Shown here in pieces: positions 9,777 to 18,266 of a DNA stretch of 48,325 nt. The position numbers and the translations under genes are program-made. Origin of the DNA: an uncultured Bacilli bacterium. Its GTDB lineage: Bacteria > Bacillota_I > Bacilli_A > RF39 > UBA660. A model generated the notes under the pieces. The model ran no database searches. It was not told where the DNA came from and was given only the letters and a program-made list of their open reading frames with translations. The DNA is taken from positions 1 through 48,325 of the forward strand of contig CALVSA010000006.1 in NCBI GenBank assembly GCA_944358825.1. The letters are read 5' to 3'. How positions within the stretch are numbered: the first letter of the stretch is position 1; the number at the start of each line of letters is the position of its first letter.

Positions 9777-9785
9777 TTATAACAC
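9777..9785 (-). promoter_or_regulatory. Extended -10 promoter of ackA
   Basis: TGTTATAAT on the minus strand (a TGn extended -10), about 30 bases before the ackA start. The -35 region is poor (TAACAA at 16 bases). Confidence 0.5.
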
Positions 9786-9808
9786 ACTAAAGTAATATTT
9801 GTTACATT

Positions 9809-11437
9809 TTATTGCATTTCATTCATAATCGCAGGTAAAATCTGTTTCTTACGAGAAATAACTTTATCTAAATAATGTAATTGTTCAATATCATCTACAT
9901 TAAATGCAGATTCTAATATACTCTTGGCATTTTTACTATACAACACATAAGTACCATTTTTTAAAATATCAGTAACATATAAATTTATAAAATAATACTC
10001 ATTATCATCACATAATTTATCTAACATATCTACATACTCATTAACTTTTGCTTCTACTTCATCTATATTAGTAGTCATAATCTGTCCTAGACCAATTCTC
10101 TTATTATCAACAGTATATGTTTTAAAATCAGTATATAATATTTCTTCTAAAGTTTTCCCTTTTAATGAAGTACCAGCCTTAATCATATCAAATCCATACT
10201 TTTTATAATCAACTTTAGCTAATTTACTTAATTTCTTAACTACTTCAACATCAATATCTGTAGTAGTTGGAGAAGTCAAAATAAGAGTATCAGATAAAAT
10301 ACCAGATAACATCAAACCCGCTATATCTTTTGGAATATTAACTCCTGCTTCCTTATATAACATATAAATAATTGTATTAGTACTACCAACCGGCATATTA
10401 CGAAAAGCAATAGGCATATTAGTACCAATCGAACCAATATTATGATGATCGATAATTTCCAAAATATTAGCCTCTTCTAATCCAATTGCGCTTTGTTCAT
10501 AAGAGTTATGATCAACCAAAATTACATTTTTCTTATTGCCGTATCCGACATCAGAAAATCTTAAAATTCCTAAACATTGTTGATTTTTTCCTAATACTGG
10601 ATAATAACTATATCTAGTCTTATTTGCAATTTTTATAAATTCATTCAAATCCTCATTCTCATCAATACATAAAACAGAAGTATCTTTAATCAAAGTCTTA
10701 ACACGATTACAAAGATTAAATATTTTAGAAGTTTGTAAAGTACTTAAACTAGTAGTAATAATATTAACTTTATTTTTACGTGCTAATTTTAAATGCTCAC
10801 TTTTTATTTGATGATTACCAGTAATTACAATTAATTTAACCTTACTCTCAATAGCATACTCAATAATACTATGACGATCACCAACAATTAAAACATGATC
10901 AGAACTAAGATTAACTTCCTCAATAAATGTTGCACTTCTAAAGCCCGCAACTAACAAATTACCTTGAATAACATCATCGAATTTTAAAATACTATTACCA
11001 TCAATTACATCAATAATATTTTTATATAAAGCATCAACTCGATCATATTCACGCGAAAATTGTTCACGAGCAATATCTTTCATACTAACAATACCTAACA
11101 TTTTTTTACCCTTATCGACAACAGGTATTTTACTAATTCCTGCTTTTTCCATTTTATAATATGAACTATAAATAGAGTCGTTTTCATGAATCATGTAATT
11201 TTTTGTATACTTTAAATCTTTAACTTTAATCTTTACATCATTTAAAAAAATAGGCTCTTTAACTTTAAAATAATCCAGTGCATACTTAGTTTCTAGATTT
11301 AGAGAACTCAAAACAGCAGCTACCGCATTTACACCCAGTTTATTCTTTAAATGTGCTAAAGAAATGGCAGCAGTAACACTATCAGTATCTGGATTACGAT
11401 GTCCAAATACATAGACTTTTTCCTTCTTCTTCATCAT
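9809..11437 (-). CDS. ppaC: Manganese-dependent inorganic pyrophosphatase with CBS and DRTGG inserts
   Basis: A family II pyrophosphatase that hydrolyses PPi using Mn2+/Co2+. The N-terminal DHH domain starts with VFGHRNPDTDSVTAAI, and the DHH box is IIDHHNIGSIGT in the second half. Between them is a regulatory insert of about 240 residues with two CBS halves and a DRTGG domain, as in Clostridium/Moorella enzymes where adenine nucleotides (AMP/ADP inhibition, ATP or Ap4A activation) bind. The C-terminal DHHA2 domain follows. ATG 11437 has AGAGGGGA upstream; the frame opens 15 bases earlier. The 542-residue length fits the CBS-containing class. It has its own promoter (TTGTAA-17-TATAAT). Confidence 0.95.
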   Translation of the reverse strand: MMKKKEKVYVFGHRNPDTDSVTAAISLAHLKNKLGVNAVAAVLSSLNLETKYALDYFKVKEPIFLNDVKIKVKDLKYTKNYMIHENDSIYSSYYKMEKAGISKIPVVDKGKKMLGIVSMKDIAREQFSREYDRVDALYKNIIDVIDGNSILKFDDVIQGNLLVAGFRSATFIEEVNLSSDHVLIVGDRHSIIEYAIESKVKLIVITGNHQIKSEHLKLARKNKVNIITTSLSTLQTSKIFNLCNRVKTLIKDTSVLCIDENEDLNEFIKIANKTRYSYYPVLGKNQQCLGILRFSDVGYGNKKNVILVDHNSYEQSAIGLEEANILEIIDHHNIGSIGTNMPIAFRNMPVGSTNTIIYMLYKEAGVNIPKDIAGLMLSGILSDTLILTSPTTTDIDVEVVKKLSKLAKVDYKKYGFDMIKAGTSLKGKTLEEILYTDFKTYTVDNKRIGLGQIMTTNIDEVEAKVNEYVDMLDKLCDDNEYYFINLYVTDILKNGTYVLYSKNAKSILESAFNVDDIEQLHYLDKVISRKKQILPAIMNEMQ

Positions 11438-11460
11438 ATCTTCCCCTCTCAAATGCTTGT

Positions 11461-11489
11461 ATTATAACATTTTTGGAAATATTTTACAA
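11461..11489 (-). promoter_or_regulatory. Promoter of ppaC
   Basis: -35 TTGTAA (11489-11484), 17-base spacer, -10 TATAAT (11466-11461). It is back to back with the plus-strand promoter at 11620; the 227-base gap between the two genes holds only these and AT-rich sequence. Confidence 0.7.
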
Positions 11490-11619
11490 TATTATAATGC
11501 AACTATAACAATATTTTACTACATTTTTATATCTTTTTTTAAAAAAAATATTTATATTGACAAATTTTTGTAAAATTTATTTTTTTTAAATTCTAAGCTT
11601 TATTTTTAATAATAATTTA

Positions 11620-11648
11620 TTGTCAAATAAAAACATAAATGTTATAAT
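11620..11648 (+). promoter_or_regulatory. Strong promoter of the three-gene envelope operon
   Basis: -35 TTGTCA (11620-11625), 17-base spacer, -10 TATAAT (11643-11648), giving a transcript start about 25 bases before the first gene. Confidence 0.8.
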
Positions 11649-11679
11649 AAAAAAGACAAATATGAAAAGGTGGTAGTAT

Positions 11680-12975
11680 ATGAAAAAAAGAAGAAAACTA
11701 AATGTCCAAAAAACATTTTGTACTATAAGCGCAAGCTTTATAATTGCATGTATATTATTTTATGGCTTTCGTTTTATAACACTATATTTAGATAATAAAA
11801 AAAGCCTAGAAGCACAAGCAGATACCCTTGCCAAAGTAATTAATGATAATAATAAGAATGATGATACATTTAAAGATATAAATGGAGACTATTACTTTAG
11901 TGGAAAAGTAGATGATAACTATGTAATGTATTCTAATATGCTATGGAGAGTTGTTAAAGTAAATAAAGATAATTCCATTAAACTAGTAAGTAGTGATAAT
12001 ATATCATATTTAGCTTTTGATGATGAAATAACAAGTTTCAATGATTCTTATATAAGTAAATGGTTAAACACTGATGTTTTAACTAATCAACTAGATAAAA
12101 GCGCTATAACTTATAATCCAATATGTACTGATAATATAACAGAAACAAATAATAAGGAATGTGAAAATTATAATAACGAACTTAATTTTGGATTACTATC
12201 AGTAGCAGAATATGTAAATGCTGGTGGTGAAGAATCATATTTAAACAATGAAAAATTCTTCTATTTATCTTCTATTAAAGATGATGAAGTGTGGTATGTA
12301 ACTTCACGTGGAAAACTAAAGAGCTCATCTGGAAATAAACTATATGGAGTAAGACCAACAATAACTCTAAAAGCTAATACAATATATACTTCTGGTAAAG
12401 GAACAAGCGAAGATCCTTACCAAGTTTCATCTGATACTTTATTTGCAAGTTTTGTCGAATTAGGTGATGAAACATGGAGAGTTTACGAAGTAAATGGAGA
12501 TACAATTAAACTATCATTAAACGATTACTTAAAAGTAGATAATACTGAATTTAGCCATATTTATTCTAACGATAATTATTATCATAATGATACTACTTAT
12601 GGTTCACTTGCCTTCTATTTAAATCAAACATACATAAACGATTTAAGTTATCAAAATAACCTGTTAGAAACTAACTGGTCTAATGGACTATTAAGTAGCA
12701 ATTATGATTATAAAGACTGTCTAGACACTACTGTTAATAGCAAAATTGCAATGTTAAGTATTGGAAATATAATTTTAAACGATAATCTAAATAATTACTT
12801 TTTAATGAGCGGTAATAGTGAAAATGAAGATATGGTTTACGAAATTAAAGAAAATGGTTCAATGAGTGAAATAAGCGTAAGTAGTGAAGCTTATGTAGTT
12901 CCAACAATTGCTATTTCAAAAGACTTATTAACAAAAGGAAAAGGCACAAGTAATGAGCCATATGAAGTGGAGTGA
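11680..12975 (+). CDS. Exported protein with two tandem WR-type modules, function unknown
   Basis: I do not know a function for this 431-residue protein. A single membrane helix at about 13-33 after a basic N-terminus suggests a membrane-anchored or secreted protein. It has two similar halves. Each begins with a strand pair around a WRV motif (NMLWRVVKVN near 87, and ETWRVYEVNG in the second half) and ends with a segment like GKGTSEDPYQV. The first half ends YGVRPTITLKANT and the second VVPTIAISKDLL. The same module, with WRIIGV and RPVLYL, forms the C-terminus of the surface protein at 23461. It is the first gene of an operon with a phosphodiester glycosidase and a CapA-like protein, so an envelope role is likely. 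AAAGGTGG precedes the ATG. Confidence 0.8.
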   Translation: MKKRRKLNVQKTFCTISASFIIACILFYGFRFITLYLDNKKSLEAQADTLAKVINDNNKNDDTFKDINGDYYFSGKVDDNYVMYSNMLWRVVKVNKDNSIKLVSSDNISYLAFDDEITSFNDSYISKWLNTDVLTNQLDKSAITYNPICTDNITETNNKECENYNNELNFGLLSVAEYVNAGGEESYLNNEKFFYLSSIKDDEVWYVTSRGKLKSSSGNKLYGVRPTITLKANTIYTSGKGTSEDPYQVSSDTLFASFVELGDETWRVYEVNGDTIKLSLNDYLKVDNTEFSHIYSNDNYYHNDTTYGSLAFYLNQTYINDLSYQNNLLETNWSNGLLSSNYDYKDCLDTTVNSKIAMLSIGNIILNDNLNNYFLMSGNSENEDMVYEIKENGSMSEISVSSEAYVVPTIAISKDLLTKGKGTSNEPYEVE

Positions 12976-12979
12976 AAAT

Positions 12980-14017
12980 ATGAAAAAAAATAAAGAGAAA
13001 AAGCCAAGAAAAATATATAAAACTACAATTGTTTTCATCATTTTAGACGCTATTGTCGCCGCTTGTTTCTTTATTATGTATGGACCATTTGATTATGTTA
13101 GAAATTTATATGTAACTACCGCAATGAAAACAATGGAACATAAATATTTAGCAAAAGTATTCTATAGTGATAAAACAATCGAAGAAATTATGAATAGTAA
13201 CTATTTTATTGCCATAGATGAAGATGCAAATACAGATGATGTAGTTATTGATACATCAGAAAAGGACGAATATGCTAATGAATATGAAAGAGAACTACTT
13301 ACAAGAGAAAATGGTAATGACTTATATAAAGTTCTTGATATTGAAGTAGGTTCATCAAAAGGATATCTAGTAGCAATATATGATCCAACTAAAGTAGAAC
13401 TTATCCACACTAAACAATTTAACGTTGGCACTTATGGAGAAAGAGTTGTTACAATGTGCGATAGATATAATGATGTCGTATGTATAAATGGTGGTGGATT
13501 TGTCGATAATGGTTATGGTTCCGATATACCAATTGGTTACGTAATAAAAGATAACAAAATAATTTGGACACCAGATCAAGGAAGTAATTTTCGTGATAAT
13601 ATAATCGGAATGACCAACGATGGAAAACTAAAACTAATGGCAAATGCTACTGGACAAGAAGCCCTAGATGCTGGAGTTAAAGATGGTATGGTATTCGGCC
13701 CATTCTTAATAGTTAATGGTAAAGAATTAGAAATAGTCGGAGATCCATGGGGCAAATCTCCTAGAGTAGCTATTGCCCAAAGAAAAGATGGTGTAATGAT
13801 GTTCCTAGTTATTGATGGCAAAAACTATATCGATGGTGCCTCACTTCGTGATGTAGTAACAGTATTAAAAAGATATGGAGCATATAACGCTGCTAACCTA
13901 GATGGTGGACAATCTTCTTCACTAGTTATTAATGGAGAATTAAGAAACAACCCACCAGCAGAAGCTAAAAGAACTAATGGTCGTTATGTTGTAACCGGTT
14001 GGGGATTACAAAGATAA
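12980..14017 (+). CDS. Phosphodiester glycosidase family (NAGPA/DUF2233) membrane-anchored protein
   Basis: The C-terminal two thirds match the NAGPA domain, which cleaves GlcNAc-alpha-phosphodiester bonds; bacterial members probably act on teichoic acids or other wall polymers. Visible landmarks are VCINGGGFVDNG, GPFLIVNGKE, SPRVAIAQRKDG and the signature AANLDGGQSSSLVI. A membrane helix at about residues 13-35 faces the domain outward. ATG 12980, with AGTGGAGTG upstream, is the likely start; the frame opens at 12953 inside the preceding gene. It follows the upstream stop by four bases, so the genes are translationally coupled. The exact substrate is not known. Confidence 0.88.
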   Translation: MKKNKEKKPRKIYKTTIVFIILDAIVAACFFIMYGPFDYVRNLYVTTAMKTMEHKYLAKVFYSDKTIEEIMNSNYFIAIDEDANTDDVVIDTSEKDEYANEYERELLTRENGNDLYKVLDIEVGSSKGYLVAIYDPTKVELIHTKQFNVGTYGERVVTMCDRYNDVVCINGGGFVDNGYGSDIPIGYVIKDNKIIWTPDQGSNFRDNIIGMTNDGKLKLMANATGQEALDAGVKDGMVFGPFLIVNGKELEIVGDPWGKSPRVAIAQRKDGVMMFLVIDGKNYIDGASLRDVVTVLKRYGAYNAANLDGGQSSSLVINGELRNNPPAEAKRTNGRYVVTGWGLQR

Positions 14018-14034
14018 CAGAAAGTGAGTTAAAA

Positions 14035-15279
14035 ATGAGAAGGAAAAGAAGAAGAAAGCTTAAAATTAAAAATATAATAATCGCAGTTGTTATATTAATC
14101 ATAATCCTAATAGGGGCTTTCATAGGAATAAATAAAATATTTAATAATAAACCTAGTGATAATAACAAACCAAATACTAGCCAAGAAAATAATACCAAAG
14201 AACAAACATATTCTCTATCAATGATAATGGCTGGTGATAATCTAATACATTCTAGTATTTATAAAGACGCTAGTACGGGTACTAACAGCTATGATTTCAC
14301 TCCAATGTATGAATTAATAAAACCAATAGTTAGCAAATATGATGTAGCATATTACAATCAAGAAACAATTTTAGGAGGAAAAGAATTAGGAGTTAGTGAT
14401 TACCCTGCCTTTAACTCTCCACAAGAAGTTGGAGATGCAATGATTGATGCTGGTTTCAATCTTGTTTCCCTAGCTACCAACCATACCATGGACTCTGGAG
14501 AAGACGCTGTCTTAAAATCAAGAGAATATTGGAATAGTAAAGATGATGTTCTAGCCGTTGGTAGTTATTCTAGCTTTGATGAAAAAGACGAAGTAAATAT
14601 TGTTACAAAAAACAATATAACTTATACTATGTTAAACTATACTTATGGTACTAATGGTATTAATGTTCCAAACGGTAAAGAATATTTAGTAAACGTTTGG
14701 CCAACTGATTTAACTATTAATGATGTTAATAGTGATACTGAATATCAAAATTACAAAAAACAAGTAAAAGAGGATATAGAAAAAGTAAGAGATAAAGTAG
14801 ATGTCTTAATAGTTGCTATGCACTGGGGAGTAGAATATACTCATGAACCTACAGAATACGAAAAAGATATGGCTAATTATCTTGCCGAATTAGGTGTTGA
14901 TATCGTAATTGGTACTCATCCTCATGTCATCCAACCAATAACTTGGATTGATGATACCCTAGTTATATATTCATTAGGAAATTTAATTTCTGCTCAATAC
15001 CAAGACGATAACTATAACAAAATGGTAGGACTTCTAACAAGTCTAGAAATAAATAAAACTGTTAAAGGAAATGAAACAGACATAGTAATTGATAATGTAG
15101 ATAATGAATTAATATATACTTATTATAGTAATTGGAGAAATTTCAAAGTAGTACCTTTTTCAAATAGTCAAATTGCTACTTACTTACCTGATTATCAATC
15201 AGTATATAATACATATAAAGATATTGTCTTAGAATATGATAATACTATTGGTATTCAAAACTGTTATCAATGTAATTAA
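14035..15279 (+). CDS. CapA-like metallophosphatase (poly-gamma-glutamate/capsule synthesis family)
   Basis: A CapA/PGA_cap family protein: a calcineurin-like metallophosphatase fold outside the membrane, known from poly-gamma-glutamate capsule assembly in Bacillus. After a very basic N-terminus and one membrane helix (about 18-37) come IMAGDNLIHSSIY, YYNQETILGG, GFNLVSLATNHTMDSG (the NH metal motif), VAMHWGVEY and VIGTHPHVIQPI. These are the conserved metal-binding segments in order. No CapB or CapC is nearby, so a true capsule role is doubtful; the family is also found with wall polymers. ATG 14035 has GTGAG upstream. It is the last gene of the operon and is closed by a strong hairpin. Confidence 0.9.
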   Translation: MRRKRRRKLKIKNIIIAVVILIIILIGAFIGINKIFNNKPSDNNKPNTSQENNTKEQTYSLSMIMAGDNLIHSSIYKDASTGTNSYDFTPMYELIKPIVSKYDVAYYNQETILGGKELGVSDYPAFNSPQEVGDAMIDAGFNLVSLATNHTMDSGEDAVLKSREYWNSKDDVLAVGSYSSFDEKDEVNIVTKNNITYTMLNYTYGTNGINVPNGKEYLVNVWPTDLTINDVNSDTEYQNYKKQVKEDIEKVRDKVDVLIVAMHWGVEYTHEPTEYEKDMANYLAELGVDIVIGTHPHVIQPITWIDDTLVIYSLGNLISAQYQDDNYNKMVGLLTSLEINKTVKGNETDIVIDNVDNELIYTYYSNWRNFKVVPFSNSQIATYLPDYQSVYNTYKDIVLEYDNTIGIQNCYQCN

Positions 15280-15303
15280 AAAAAGATCAAACGATCTTTT
15301 TTT
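15278..15303. terminator. Bidirectional terminator between capA-like gene and clpC
   Basis: Perfect 11-bp stem AAAAAAAGATC/GATCTTTTTTT with a 4-base loop. It includes the stop codons of both converging genes. Confidence 0.9.
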
Positions 15304-17617
15304 AATTATAATTTTCTAATTTAAGTTTGTTAATCTTAATTATTTCCTTATTATTAATAATACCATCAATAATAATATTTTCTAGTTTACTAGCTATTAT
15401 CTTATCCAACTTTCTTGCCCCAAAATCCTTATGCTCTGATAAATCAACTAATTCCCTAATCACTGTTTTACTAACACTTATTTTAACATTTCTATATTTA
15501 AGCTTCAATTTTTTTATCTTATTTTCAACTATCTTAATAATATTATCTTCATCTAAATCATTAAAAACAATAATATTATCAATTCTATTAATAAAAGCCT
15601 TTTTAAACTCACCTTTTAAAGCAGACATAGCTTTCTTATTATTAGAGTTATTAAAACCAACTACATTTTCCTCAAAACCTACATTAGAAGTAAGTAAAAT
15701 AATACAATTATCAAAACAAACTTTAATTCCTTTTGAATCTTTTATATAACCTTCATCTAATATTTGATAAAACAAATTAATAACCCTTGGATGGGCCTTA
15801 TCTATCTCATCAAGTAAAATAACACTATAAGGTTTATTTCTTACTTCCTCTAAAACGTTTCTATTATCATCATAACCAACATAACCAGGAGAAGATCCAA
15901 TAATCTTATTAACAGCAGTTGCATCTGCGTATTCAGACATATCTAATCTAATAAAATTTTGTTTTCCAACCATAGCCTCCGCATAAGTCTTGGAAATTAA
16001 ACTCTTTCCAACCCCAGAATTTCCTACGAATAAAATAGAATAACATCCTTTATCCTTGTAACCTAGTTTAATCTTTTTAGTAATATTAACCAAACTCTCA
16101 ATAGCCTTATCTTGGCCAATAATTTTATTTCTTAATTTAGTTTCAATTTCACTAATAACTTTAACATTATCTTGCAAAATCTCATAAACAGGAATCTTAG
16201 TTTTTCGATAAATTATATCAGCCACATCTTCTAAAGTAACAGATTTAATAATCTTTTCATTCTTATTTTGAGTCATCAATTCATTAAGTTTATTAGTTAA
16301 ATTAACTTCTTCTTTACGACATAAATAAGCTTTATCAATCTTATTTTCCACAATATAAGTATTCTTATTTTTAACAACATCTTTTATTTTTTTCTTAATA
16401 TTATCTACTTCATCATTACCTTTACTAGCCCCTAAACTAACTTTAGAGCAAACTTCATCTAATATATCAATTGCTTTATCTGGCTGATTACGATCATAAA
16501 TATATTTATCTGATAAAGTTATAATCTTATCTAATATTTCATTATCTATTTCAACTTTATGAAATTTCTCATATATAGGCTTTAATTTCAACAAAATCTC
16601 TTTTGTTTTAGCCAAATTAGGCTCCTCAACCATCACTTTTTGAAAACGTCTATCTAAAGCCGAATCTTTTTCAATAAACTTTTTATATTCATAAATAGTA
16701 GTAGCTCCAATACATCTAATCTTACCACGTGCTAAAGCCGGTTTTAAAATATTTGAAGCATCAATTGCTCCTTCAGCCCCTCCAGCCCCTACTAAAGTAT
16801 GTATTTCATCTATAAACAAAATAATATCATTATTTTCCTCTATTTCCTTTAAAATTTTCTTCATTCTCTCTTCAAATTCTCCACGATATTTAGTTCCAGC
16901 TACAGCACTAGCCATATCAAGAGAAATAATCTTTTTGTTTAATAAAATATTAGGAACCTTATTACTAGCAATCGAACGACTAACTTCTTCAACAATAGCA
17001 GTTTTACCTACACCTGCTTCTCCTATTAAAATAGGATTATTTTTAGTTCTACGACATAAAACTTCTAATACCCTTTTAATTTCTTCATCACGTCCAATGA
17101 CAGGATCAAGTTCATTAGCTTTCGCTTTTTCTGTCAAATTAATACCAAGCTCTTCAATTAAAAGTTTCTTTTTCTTATTTCTTTTTATTTTTTTAATTAA
17201 TTTATATGAAAACTCATCATACATCTCTTCTAAATCTAAATTAAGCGCTAAAAATATCCTAATAGCAATTCCTTCTCCTTCTTCTAATAAAGAAGAAAAC
17301 AAATGCTCTGTTGTAACTTCCCCATCATTATTTTCCTTTGCATCTATAATAGCATTTTCAATTATTTTCTTTAATAAAGGTGTATATAAAAACATTTTAC
17401 TATCTTTACTACCAATACCAATAGCTTTAATAATTTCTTCTTTAAACTTATCATAATTTAGTCCATAATCATTAAGTCTATTTGCCAAATTACTTTTACT
17501 TTTTAATATCGATAGCACTAAATGTTCTGTCCCAACATACGGATGTTTTAAACTAATCATCTCATCTTTAGCAGCAGTTAATATAAGTTGTGCCTCTTCG
17601 TTAAAATTTCCTAACAT
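15302..17617 (-). CDS. clpC: ATP-dependent Clp protease ATPase ClpC
   Basis: A Hsp100 unfoldase that feeds proteins to ClpP. The N-terminal Clp-N repeats start FNEEAQLILTAAKDEM and HPYVGTEHLVLSIL. D1 Walker A is GEAGVGKTA and Walker B is IILFIDEIHTLVGAGG. The middle domain is short, as in ClpC and unlike ClpB. D2 Walker A is GNSGVGKS and Walker B is VILLDEIDKAH. ATG 17617 with AAAGGGGATA upstream gives 771 residues; the open frame runs 28 codons further without a ribosome site. In Bacillus clpC sits in ctsR-mcsA-mcsB-clpC; here it is alone and I see no CtsR heptad repeats (GGTCAAA) upstream. Confidence 0.96.
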   Translation of the reverse strand: MLGNFNEEAQLILTAAKDEMISLKHPYVGTEHLVLSILKSKSNLANRLNDYGLNYDKFKEEIIKAIGIGSKDSKMFLYTPLLKKIIENAIIDAKENNDGEVTTEHLFSSLLEEGEGIAIRIFLALNLDLEEMYDEFSYKLIKKIKRNKKKKLLIEELGINLTEKAKANELDPVIGRDEEIKRVLEVLCRRTKNNPILIGEAGVGKTAIVEEVSRSIASNKVPNILLNKKIISLDMASAVAGTKYRGEFEERMKKILKEIEENNDIILFIDEIHTLVGAGGAEGAIDASNILKPALARGKIRCIGATTIYEYKKFIEKDSALDRRFQKVMVEEPNLAKTKEILLKLKPIYEKFHKVEIDNEILDKIITLSDKYIYDRNQPDKAIDILDEVCSKVSLGASKGNDEVDNIKKKIKDVVKNKNTYIVENKIDKAYLCRKEEVNLTNKLNELMTQNKNEKIIKSVTLEDVADIIYRKTKIPVYEILQDNVKVISEIETKLRNKIIGQDKAIESLVNITKKIKLGYKDKGCYSILFVGNSGVGKSLISKTYAEAMVGKQNFIRLDMSEYADATAVNKIIGSSPGYVGYDDNRNVLEEVRNKPYSVILLDEIDKAHPRVINLFYQILDEGYIKDSKGIKVCFDNCIILLTSNVGFEENVVGFNNSNNKKAMSALKGEFKKAFINRIDNIIVFNDLDEDNIIKIVENKIKKLKLKYRNVKISVSKTVIRELVDLSEHKDFGARKLDKIIASKLENIIIDGIINNKEIIKINKLKLENYN

Positions 17618-17680
17618 GTCTATCCCCTTTCTATACATTCTATGTATATAATGTGTAATTTTTTCAAATTTAAAACAAAG

Positions 17681-17707
17681 AAAAAAAGACTTATTTCTCA
17701 AGTCTTT
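17681..17707 (-). terminator. Terminator before clpC
   Basis: Stem AAAGACTT/AAGTCTTT (17685-17692 with 17700-17707), then a run of seven T on the minus strand. It ends the transcript of the exported protein at 17708-18205, so clpC has its own promoter. Confidence 0.85.
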
Positions 17708-18205
17708 CTATTTAGTAAAATTATAAACAAAATCACTAGTAACCAAACTGCCATCCTTTAAACTAATAAAAGGAGAATACTCTTCTACTCTATTATTATG
17801 ATTTATCTTTAAAATAACAGAAGGAACAATATCCGAAATATTACATTTTATGATAAAAGGTTCACTCAAAGTATCAACTAAATTAGCTTTTTCTAAATTA
17901 CCATCATCAGTTAATTCACTCTCATAAATTTTAACAATTGTATCTTTATATTTAGGTACAATTAAATATATTTCATCACCATTTAAATCATAAAACTTAA
18001 CTTCACTATCAATATAATCAGTTACTTGTTCCTTATTATCCAATAGACTAATACCAATTAAATAATTATCGTTAGCAGTTAGTCCAACATCTTTTGCTTC
18101 CTTTAACATATTAGAATCATCCATATTGCTAATAATAACACCAACAATAATTAAAATAATTATAATAACAAAAACAACGATAACCCCATTTTTATTTTTT
18201 TTCAT
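17708..18205 (-). CDS. Small exported protein of unknown function
   Basis: This 165-residue protein is not recognised. A short basic start (KKNKNG) is followed by one long hydrophobic segment (VIVVFVIIIILIIVGVII), so it is a signal-anchored membrane protein with about 135 residues outside. The outer part is rich in acidic and beta-forming residues and lacks cysteines. AAAGGAGG lies just upstream of ATG 18205 and decides the start; the open frame upstream overlaps the end of the VirD4-like gene in another frame. It lies 61 bases downstream of that gene and shares its terminator, so it may be cotranscribed and could be an accessory of the ATPase; this is inference from position. Confidence 0.7.
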   Translation of the reverse strand: MKKNKNGVIVVFVIIIILIIVGVIISNMDDSNMLKEAKDVGLTANDNYLIGISLLDNKEQVTDYIDSEVKFYDLNGDEIYLIVPKYKDTIVKIYESELTDDGNLEKANLVDTLSEPFIIKCNISDIVPSVILKINHNNRVEEYSPFISLKDGSLVTSDFVYNFTK

Positions 18206-18266
18206 ATAGCCTCCTTTATTAAATATAATATAACACAAGTAAACGTTTAAATCAAGAAAAAAGAAG

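Noticed and set aside
12299-12316. A parS-like TTCACGTGGAA in the coding sequence of the exported protein at 11680
   Set aside because: Only about 12 of 16 positions match and the arms are wrong; it is explained by coding sequence.
13401-13409. Perfect DnaA box TTATCCACA
   Set aside because: A single copy inside a coding gene; no cluster of boxes or DUE is visible, so not an origin.
13201-13821. Several minus-strand open frames opposite the phosphodiester glycosidase gene
   Set aside because: They overlap one another and a clear enzyme; Ser/Leu-rich composition indicates complement of coding sequence.
15327-15749. A 140-codon plus-strand open frame opposite clpC
   Set aside because: It is antisense to a well-conserved ATPase and has hydrophobic low-complexity composition typical of reverse-strand shadows.
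16935-17456. A 173-codon plus-strand open frame opposite clpC
   Set aside because: Antisense shadow of the ClpC D1 domain, no ribosome site or family match.
17618-17680. CtsR operator upstream of clpC
   Set aside because: No GGTCAAA heptad repeats were found in the gap.
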